Shown here one piece after another: positions 1 through 9,700 of a stretch of 22,603 nt of DNA. A model generated the notes under the pieces. The model was not told the DNA's origin. It made no database searches and was given only the letters and a program-made list of their open reading frames with translations. Every line of letters begins with the position of its first letter. Positions within the stretch are counted from its first letter, which is position 1. The position numbers were made by a program, and so were the translations under genes. Source of the DNA: Apostichopus californicus (lineage: Eukaryota > Echinodermata > Holothuroidea > Aspidochirotida > Stichopodidae); contig JAIPMN010006065.1 of assembly GCA_020650975.1 (NCBI GenBank), forward strand, positions 1-22,603, in the 5' to 3' direction.

Positions 1-221
1 ATATAGCAACTTCTTGGTCAGTGCTAAACTAAGTAGGAAAATTATAGAAGTAGGTTGTCATACCATATAAGGTGGTTAATGTTTCTCCCATAAGTTCATA
101 AACCAATATGGTTGACATATGTCTTGATGCTCTGTGGAGGTATGTGTTTATGATTGTGTACGTAACAATGACAAAGTCTTAATTTAAGTGCGTCGACTTC
201 TATAGTGGGCTGGCACCATAA

Positions 222-290
222 GTATATATATGCCTATGCTTTGTTGCGTTCAGGGTGCTTACCACTTGATACAATATAAGAACGGTGAGT
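222..290 (+). promoter_or_regulatory. Candidate TATA promoter and 5' UTR exon of the kinase gene
   Basis: The first coding exon begins directly after a splice acceptor (CAG ending at 615), so a non-coding exon should lie upstream. A TATATATA stretch at about 223-230 sits roughly 25-30 bases before TTCAGGG (about 249-255), which could be an initiator, and a strong donor, ACG|GTGAGT, follows at 285. Together these could define a 5' UTR exon of about 252-284 joined to 616. This is inference from spacing; the true start may lie outside the window or nearer to 616. Confidence 0.3.
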
Positions 291-324
291 TCAAAGAATT
301 AGTGAGTTCAAGCGGGGCTTCACA

Positions 325-430
325 CTTCCTATCGCTTCCGCACGTGACATAAGCTAGCACAGTGTGTACATCTTATAGCGGAAGGTTGACAACAATGACG
401 TCCCTCAGAGGAAGCGGAAGAACAATTGGT
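325..430 (+). promoter_or_regulatory. Cluster of transcription-factor-like motifs
   Basis: Between the candidate donor at 285 and the first coding exon there is a compact cluster: CACGTGAC (341-348, E-box type), TGACGTCC (396-403, close to a CRE) and several GGAAG/CTTCC cores (CTTCCTATCGCTTCCGC, AGCGGAAGG, GAGGAAGCGGAAG), which resemble ETS sites and are arranged partly as an inverted repeat. This suggests a promoter or first-intron enhancer. Such short motifs also arise by chance. Confidence 0.25.
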
Positions 431-615
431 CTTTTAAGAAGCAGTTTAAATTTTGAAAGCACTGGTCTATCGTCATCATAGAAAATATGTTACGAATGTG
501 GAGTTATGGGTTGGAAAAAAAGACTAACTAATCAATCTGATGAAAGCACGTTTATAATTACATTCCTCTGTCTTTACAATTCACGTGGAATTCCATATTT
601 TTCTTCCTATTTCAG

Positions 616-733
616 TTGAACCTTACCGCCGCCATGCATATTTTACGTGTGGCTATAGCGTTAGCCACTTTTGTATCAAAACCTTGTGATGCTTTTGTAC
701 CCAACATAGAAAACTACGAATGCATTGATGCAG
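616..733 (+). CDS. RTK exon 1: 5' UTR end, start codon, signal peptide
   Basis: The exon follows TTCTTCCTATTTCAG and ends CAG|GTACGG. Bases 616-633 are 5' UTR; ATG at 634 has a strong Kozak context. The 33 codons give a short basic start (Arg5), a hydrophobic core VAIALATFV and a likely cleavage after Cys-Asp-Ala20. The mature N-terminus contains Cys30. The intron is phase 1. The open frame continues to 840 only by reading through the donor. Confidence 0.85.
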
Positions 734-3700
734 GTACGGAATTATACAGTTTTATCGATTACTTGGAAACGACGAAGTTTTATAAATCACCTTCAATTCT
801 TCGGGGTGGGGTGGGGGTTGGGCGGGGTGGGGATTGGTAGGGGATACGAAAGAAAATGTTAAACGTTCAATTACTAGCGAAGATATTGTGTCACAGTAGC
901 AAAAAGAATGATTTCAAATTTCACCTTAATAAAGCTTGTATGTGGATTATACATTAAAGCTACATTACGAAAAGTGACCATATAGTTAAAGTCAAAATAA
1001 AAGAAACGAAGCTTGTTTTAGATGTGTATAATTGAGTTCAGTTTATTTGTTTAGGTCATTTATATATGTTATGTTACAATGAATTATATTGAAAAAAGAA
1101 CTATTTTTTTGAATACAAAGCTACATATGCAAAGAAATATAGTTATATTATGTTACACAGGAAATTTTTCGAGTAAAGGAGCTGTTTGTAAAATATACAC
1201 GTGTTTGTCAACGGAATATATGCTACAGGTGCATGTAAATGGCAATTTAACCGTTATCATATGAATTATTAGGTATCATATTAACTTTCCATACATCTTA
1301 ACCAAACAGTTTAAGAAAAATGGTACTTTGGTGGGGTCGTTGAAACTGAGTGGCATATATGAGGGGGTAGGGGGTGAGGTGTCTGGGTGACCTCCCGTGG
1401 ACCTTTTTTTAAATTGAAAATCAAATGGTGCATTCTGACCGTGGTTAGACTTTAATTATTTTAAGTCTTTACAAGTAACTCTACACGGGAGGTTGCATGA
1501 ATAAATAATGATATTTTAACAGGTCTCCCTGGCTGATAAAGGGAGGAGCCAAAAAATTTTAGGAGGCCCTGAAGCTAATGAGAATGTTATAGTAGAGGGG
1601 ATGCTATACTCTATGGGTCAATGCCGTCTCTTATGTAGGGGGATTTCTAGGTCCACCCCTGGTTTTTTTTCTTGGTTTAAATTTATACGTCAAATGGTGG
1701 ATTCCGAGGCATATCTAGACTAAATTAGGTCTATATAGGTAGCCCTGTACGCTTAGGTTTTGCTTTTTTATTTGTGCGAAGTTGACCCGTAGCAGTGGTC
1801 CAATTCGTCCTCGCCTGAATGCAACACAACCCCCAACTGAACCATTTCCACCTCCCCTACCCTAGCTGACGATCAGAGGCGCGTGTCATGCCCCCCCTCT
1901 GTCTTTGCGCACGCTACTGGTAATATTCATTATATTTTGAATGCAAACTTTTAGCCTATTTGCTCATAATATAGTATGCAACCTGATATGTATATTACTC
2001 CAGCCCGCCATTAGACGTTTTTTTATTGGTTTCATGTAATATACTTTACTACTTAAAGGGCAATTCCATTGACAGACAGTGTGATATACTTACATTAAAG
2101 AGACATCTATTATACACTGTTAATTGAAAACCCCATCTCAATAGCTCGTTTCTAACTTGAGATAAGGTTGCTTGAATGTAACTATTTTCTGTCAGGTACC
2201 TCCAGGAAGTGGATTCTAGTAGTGTTGTCTGTGATGTCATCATGGCAGAAGTTCGTTCAAAACTGTAGTCATCACTCTTAATCTAGTCTTTAAAATGTCA
2301 CACATTTGGAACAGTTTGCTTAGGTTTCAAGTCTCTCTGCAGTGAATATTTTTATCGGTGTACAAAATGATAAGTACCTAATAGATAAGAACATATATTC
2401 TTTCAGTTCAATAGCCATAAGGATATCACAGAAAATACACTGTGATCCACTTCATGAAAGGTAATGGCCGGCTTGCTATTGAAAGATGCATACAAAACAG
2501 TTCAACAAGCTCGAAAAGTTTGTGTCTCCACAATATAACATGCTGTTAGGAATTTGAGATTGACAGAAACATTGTTAAAGCAATGAACTTCAGTTACCGG
2601 ACTATCACTTTAATAATAAGCTAAGCATCCGAGCAACATGGCCGATGGAATGACTTTATTGTCCTTCTTACAAAACCATATACTTGACGAAAATGTCGCT
2701 CGAATATGTTTCTTAACTTTTTTTCTATATATGAACAGATCCTATTCCGGTAACCTCAATCGAAGTTAACCACACGGTACTGAATCTGCCCGATGGCAGT
2801 TGGAGACTTTCGTATACTATATCATGGGAACCTCTTACGCAATATGATTGTAAGTACGAATCTGTCCTCAATCTAGCAAAAAAACTACGAAAACAATGTT
2901 ACTTTATCAGTCTAGAAAACAAACAAAAAACAGTTGAGTTGATGTTACTTGAGCAAGGATATCGAAAATGAATTCTTGCAACTATATATAACGTATATAC
3001 CTGATGAAACTACAGGATACAGTTTGTAATTTAAATACTTTAAGTATTTTATATATTATATTTTATATATTATTTATACAATATAATATATACAATATAC
3101 AATTTACAATATATGCAATATATTATATTATATACAATATATTATATGTTATATATTTTATATACAATATAGTTATAGTATACCTCTCGGACCTTCAATG
3201 TGAGACGCATGAGAATAGTATTATCCACTGGATATTCCCGACCTGTAAAGATGCTCTAGCAGCCGCGGGTCAGAGTGCAAGTGATAAACTTTCGGTAAGT
3301 ATATTTACATATAAATGACGTTATAGGGGCGGGGAAGGGGGTGGGGATATAACACTTTATAGTGCTCATTTGTAGACAAAAACACTTAATATTAAAACAA
3401 CAATGAACGATAGTAAGTCAATCAATTTTAACTCAGAGGTGACACACAACATTTCTCCTTGGAAGAAATCTTAATAGCTTTTGACTGATGGATATTGCTA
3501 ACGGTCAAACTTACTTAGTTCTGCTTCACGATAAACCTTTTAATTCATTGAACAGAAACTGTTCGGAATGAATTATCTTGATAGTTCTCGAATTATAAAG
3601 TGTGGTTGAAAGTAAGATAAGTGACAAACCGTAACTGATTAATGACCATATTCAAGTTTTATCAGTTTCTCAGTTTATCAGCCGATATACATACGTCATT

Positions 3701-6700
3701 AAATTCTTCGTTTCACTTATATATGCACTAAATTCAGGTCGGCTTTCATTTAACTAACAGTATAAAGTTAGATACTGAAAAATCACTTGACACATTGGTG
3801 TATGAAAAGTCGTTCGAAATGTATTATGAAAATCTCCTTTGAACATGTTGCTCTGTCACCGTAATGATACTATACACAAGCAAAGCTGTAAAAATATATT
3901 AAAAGTCCAATTAAAATGTCAAACATCCATCAAAATTTACAAAATAATGTGGGATGTGACTTACAGTACCGAAGCTAATTAGTTAAGTCGTTTCTCTCTT
4001 TTTCTTTGCAATTTAGATCAAAGATGTGTGTAAGTAAAACACACCTGGTAAACCATAGATAAACCATAACGTTTCATGAAACGAAGGACGTGTCCCACGA
4101 ACATAACCGTTGTTATATAGATTTTCTTCCAGCCGTCTGTCATGACTGATGTTATATTAACTATAAAGTTTCATTAACCAGGGATGCGTCCCACTAACAT
4201 AACCATTGTTATGAAGCTTCTCTTTCAACCGTCTGTCATGACTAATGTTATATTTACTATAAAGTTTCATTAACCAGGGATGCGTCCCACTAACATAACC
4301 ATTGTTATGAAGCTTCTCTTTCAACCGTCTGTCATGACTGATGTTATATTAACTATAAAGTTTCATTAACCAGGGATGTGTCCCACTAACATAACCATTG
4401 TTATGAAGCTTCTCTTTCAACCGTCTGTCATGACTGATGTTATATTAACTATAAAGTTTCATTAACTAGGGATGTGTCCCACTAACATAACCGTTGTTAT
4501 ATAGATTCTCTTTCAGCCGTCTGCCATGACTAATGTTATACTTACTATAACGTTTCATTAACCAGAGATGCGTCCCACTAAGAGACCACCAGTTAGATAC
4601 CCTTTTAACCACCTGTCAATAATAGTGCTCTCTATACTAGAGAGATACATGAACCGAATGATATGTCTCACTAACACATCCCTGGATAGAGATGTTACAC
4701 GTTTATGATATATAAATGGAAAAATTTACTGCAGTTCTCATCCGGAGGAAGGTTAATAGGTGGGATTGTCGAACCAAAAATTCCTCCAAATGGCCCTTAG
4801 CTTGTTTTTCATATACCTGGACACGTTACAGTTGTATCTGCCTGGTCACGGTATATGTATATTCGATTTCAACAGGTAGCGACTTCACTAAGTAGCCTAC
4901 TTAGGGACTTAATATATCTAATTAGAAAATAGTATCCTCACATCATTGTCTTTCCACCTATATCAGATATATTTGGTCCATCTGAGTTAGATATACCAAA
5001 ATACAATTCAGTTCCCATGATTATCCAGTATGAAATCATCACGACACGGTTTCACTTTCAAGTTTTCTTCTTTGTCCTTTTCCATTTTACCAGCAATCGG
5101 CGTTTATTACAAGAGAAGCCGCTTTCACTCATAACTGTCTGTTTCAGGTAAGAAACATTATCTCGAATGAACGAAAATAACACGACCTTGGTCAGAAAAC
5201 CAAAGATAGTAGATTAGCATATATTAAACACAAGTGGTTATCTATAGTTACTGTAGAAAGGCTAAGTTCCTTGCATATTTTTTTCTACTTGGAAAAAAAG
5301 AATGAATGGGTGAAACATGAAATAAAAACATCAAGCAGCAATCACGAAAACATGGTTCGTATAATGTTAGACTGAGACAATTTTCTTCTGTATTACAATT
5401 TCTATGATTTTTATGTTGTACCTATATTAGGAGATGATAAATACTGCTCTCCTAATTTTACATGTTACTCGGCATATTCATTATTGTAACCTTTATGCTG
5501 ATACATCATACTGAGATCATGGAGGTAAAACTGTTTTACCTCCATGGTTAGATTAATGTGGAAATAATAGGGGCAACTCTAACATGATTGTTTCTTTGAT
5601 CCTTTGTTTAAATAATTAATAGGTGGCTTACGGTGTAACTTCAGAGGGATCACCGCTTCCAGTATCCCCAGCTTCGGCAATGCAATTCGAAACCCCTGGT
5701 AAGTTAACGCTGCGTTAGTCAACGAGTTATATTCGTCTGACTAAATCAACAGTCACAAGTCTATAGTTAACTATATGGGAAACGAGGCAATAAATTCTTT
5801 GCTATTACTTTAAGATTTGTTTTGTTTTTTATTCATTCCTATGAATAACAAATTATATTCAATACTACACTTGAATAAGTATAAATCGGGGAATTTTTCA
5901 ACGTATTTTTTTCTGGGTAAGGGGGGGGGGTGGTCTGGTAAGAGAACTTCTTTTGGCGACGGAGCTTCCATGATTAAAAGTTTTAAATTGATGAATTGCA
6001 AGTGCACGTTTTAAAGATCTCGGTACATGGTTGCATGAACCTACCGGATATTAGCTATATTGAAGATGTTATATTAAGGTACATAATTACCTATTTAAAA
6101 TCTCAATATGTTTGTAGTTTGGAAAGTTACTGTAACATGTGGCGCATTGCTTTATCTCTTTTGCAGATTTCGATGATAATATAAAGTGGATACTATTTAT
6201 AGAATAGTTAAGTTATCGTGTCGTGAGTCGATCCAATCAAAGAGAAGAAAACATTTGTTATTTCAATAAACTAGATTTTAATCCACTGAATAGTCAAGAT
6301 TTGATTTTTAAACATTATAAGGAAATAACATGGCACGTGTAAACAAGTAAAGTGAACCACCATAACCGACGTTCTTAACGTAATATGTATACCTTAAATC
6401 AATATGTTTGACTATAATTATCATATTTTGTGACAGTTTACGCTATGGAAGAAAATGGATTTGAATTATCTAGCTTACTGATCCACGTAATAAACACATT
6501 AAGACCTCTTATCCGCATATTTAAAAATTAAGTTCAGCTAATAATTAAATGTTGAATTTAACATTTGATTCTTATTCTTTTGATACATAACTGTAGACTG
6601 TTACGAGGAAACACGAGATGCCACCTTTTGTGCGGCACAGGGTAAGTGAATATATCAGTATTACAGTGAGTAACGTGCACCTCGTGGTGTGTTGGTAACG

Positions 6701-9700
6701 TGTACCTCGTGGCCAGTTGGTAACGTGTACCTCGTGGTTTGTTGGTAACATGCACCTCGTGGTATGTTGGTAACATGCACCACGTGGTTTGTTGGTAACA
6801 TGCACCTCGTGGTATGTTGGTAACATGCACCACGTGGTTTGTTGGTAACGTGTACCTCGTGGTATGTTGGTAACATGCACCACGTGGTTTGTTGGTAACG
6901 TGTACCTCGTGGCCAGTTGGTAACGTGCACCTCGTGCTTTGTTGGTAACATGCACCTCGTGGCCAGTTGGTAACGTGCACCTCGTGGCCAGTTGGTAACG
7001 TGCACCTCGTGGCCAGTTGGTAACGTGCACCTCGTGGCCAGTTGGTAACATGCGCCTCGTGGCCAGTTGGTAACGTGCACCACGTGGTTTGTTGGTAACG
7101 TGTACCTCGTGGCCAGTTGGTAACGTGCACCTCGTTCTTTGTTGGTAACATGTACCTCGTGGTATGTTAGTAGCATGCACCTCGTGGTCTGTTGGTAGTG
7201 TACCTCGTGGCCAGTTGGTAACATGCACCTCGTGGTGTGTTGGTAACGTGTACCTCGTGGCCAGTTGGTAACGTGCACCTCGTGCTTTGTTGGTAACATG
7301 CACCTCGTGGCCAGTTGGTAACGTGCACCTCGTGGCCAGTTGGTAACGTGCACCTCGTGGCCAGTTGGTAACATGCACCACGTGGTTTGTTGGGAACGTG
7401 TACCTCGTGGCCAGTTGGTAACGTGCACCTCGTGCTTTGTTGGTAACATGCACCTCGTGGCCAGTTGGTACCGTGCACCTCGTGCTTTGTTGGTAACATG
7501 CACCTCGTGGTATGTTAGTAGCATGCACCTCGTGGTCTGTTGGTAACGTGTACCTCGTGGCCAGTTGGTAACATGCACCTCGTGGTTTGTTGGTAACATG
7601 CACCTCGTGGTATGTTGGTAACATGCACCACGTGGTTTGTTGGTAACGTGTACCTCGTGGCCAGTTGGTAACGTGCACCTCGTGCTTTGTTGGTAACATG
7701 CACCTCGTGGCCAGTTGGTACCGTGCACCTCGTGCTTTGTTGGTAACATGCACCTCGTGGTATGTTAGTAGCATGCACCTCGTGGTCTGTTGGTAACGTG
7801 TACCTCGTGGCCAGTTGGTAACATGCACCTCGTGGTCTGTTGGTAACGTGCACCTCGTAACCAGTTGGTAACGTGCATCACGTGGTTTGTTAAACACTGC
7901 TATCCGTATGTCGTCTAGATGGCTTCGTTCCTCACTAAGTTCCGCAAAATGAGTTACTACCAAATTCGCTTAAAAAAGGATCCATTCACTTGAGCCTACA
8001 TTTCAACTGATAAAAGTTAGTTGTACAATGGTATTCAATATACAGTTGAGTAATTTGCGACATAAAAGTTTCCAGACTGAGGGATATTTTATTTTTACAC
8101 GAGCTGCATAGCACCGCTTAAATGATTCAATGGTATTATACTAAGAGATAACCCGATATTTAATATAATGTTTCTTTCTGTTATTTTCATAAGTTAACAA
8201 ATATTAGGAAACTTCTTCAATTTAAGATAAAACTAAACAACGCCGCTTATTTCGCTGTAGCCACGAAACTATCAAACGACGTAACAATTAACTCGGTGGC
8301 CCGGGCCAAAAGATGAGATGAGTATCCTATATAATTGCGCAAGTGAGATTCGGTTCCACTTTCTTCTTAATGCTATCGAACCTGTCTGATTTTCGAGAAA
8401 TTTGCTGTGTGAGGAGTCCCTTTGGGCGTCGGGCCCGGGTTTTGCTCTCTCTCTCTCGCTCTATCCCATAGCGCTGGAAACGTATTTATTTATAAAGAAA
8501 TACCCCAACACTTAACCACACTGGGGAGCTGATAAGACTGATACAATTCACCAGATTGTTTAATTAATTTTGCACTATCTGTTTTGAAGCGGATTAGGTA
8601 GTGTCCAAATTAAATAAGTGGAAGCGCTTTTGAATTTCACAATTGCCATGTTGTATTCAAAATATGGTACATTCCCATTTTTAAAAAATGGAGTTTAAGG
8701 TTTTGTCAATCTGCATCAATGACATCACAATTATGTTGCGGGGAGATTATGTTCGGTAAAGTAATCCTTAGCTATTGTTATCACGGAATGCGATACGTAA
8801 GAAACTTGCCTTAATGCTTACAATCTGTGTCTGTACTTTAAATTTCAGTACGCACTCTTTCACGTAACACACGTACTTCGAATGTACCTCTGTAAAGTCA
8901 TTTTCCTCAGTTGAAAAATAACTCGAATGTACAAACATTCTTCACAACTTTGGAGAAAATACATTATTGAGACGTTATGGTATATTGATCAATCGTTTTG
9001 CCATATCTAAATTATGTAATTTCTTATCATTTCCTTTTAATTTATCAGACGTTTACCGATGTGGTAAGCCCACTGATTTATCCCTTGATCATGTTACATA
9101 TACGTCAGACGGTAACGTTAGCATGACGTTTATCTGGTCTCCTCCGGTACAAGTAAACAATATGAGAACATTAGAGGAATACCGAACACAGCTTCACACG
9201 AGTGATGGAGACCTGATCCTGACTCATACCATCCAAATATATGATAGTGTAAGTACGAAGTTACCTATATCAGAGAACTCGAATTAGCTTAAGGCTCATC
9301 TCTTCAATACATGCGATGGAGGTATGGTTTCTGATGGATTAATGGACTGATTTGTGACTGCATGACATTTGTATTAAAATATCTACACGAGCCTAAGATG
9401 TGTCCAAGAAAGATATCAAGATTATCACTACTACTGTGTTAGCTTTTACTATATGAGTCGTTCTGAGAGAGAAGTTCAACAATGCCCAGAGAAAATAGTT
9501 ATAGTTTATACTTTAATAATGTTAACATTTTCAATTATTTTGAACAGAACCAAGTTAATACCTGGGAAGCCATCAGCGCAGGAATTCAAGAAGGCCTTGA
9601 GTACAAACTTACGGTTAGATAAAAACAAATACTTCTACTTTATTGTTCAGTTGTAAGTCGATTGGTACATTTACCATTAGTTCACACTACAAGTTCCAAG

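Larger units (their letters stand above)
5699..9048 (+). other. Intron 5, the largest intron
   Basis: Separates the two FN3 modules (phase 1). It contains a G-run at about 5920-5932, the 25-bp minisatellite (6668-7890), and a CT microsatellite near 8443-8462. The rest (5710-6660, 7900-9040) is AT-rich without recognisable features. Confidence 0.75.

Noticed and set aside
804..840. G-rich run as a G-quadruplex element
   Set aside because: GGGGTGGGGTGGGGGTTGGGCGGGGTGGGG could fold as a quadruplex, but it is a lone low-complexity run right after the exon 1 donor with nothing else to support a function; similar G-runs occur in introns 3 and 5.
3004..3318. 104-codon + strand open frame as a separate protein
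   Set aside because: Its first half is translated TA-rich intron; only the part from 3173 to 3294 is coding, as RTK exon 3.
5810..6184. Overlapping open frames on both strands in intron 5
   Set aside because: Short, without homology or splice context, and on both strands at once; chance frames.
6558..7963. Large - strand open frames (197, 362, 463 codons) as genes
   Set aside because: They come from a stop-free 25-bp minisatellite inside an RTK intron; three overlapping frames share the same monotonous peptide and no start context, splice or known domain supports them.
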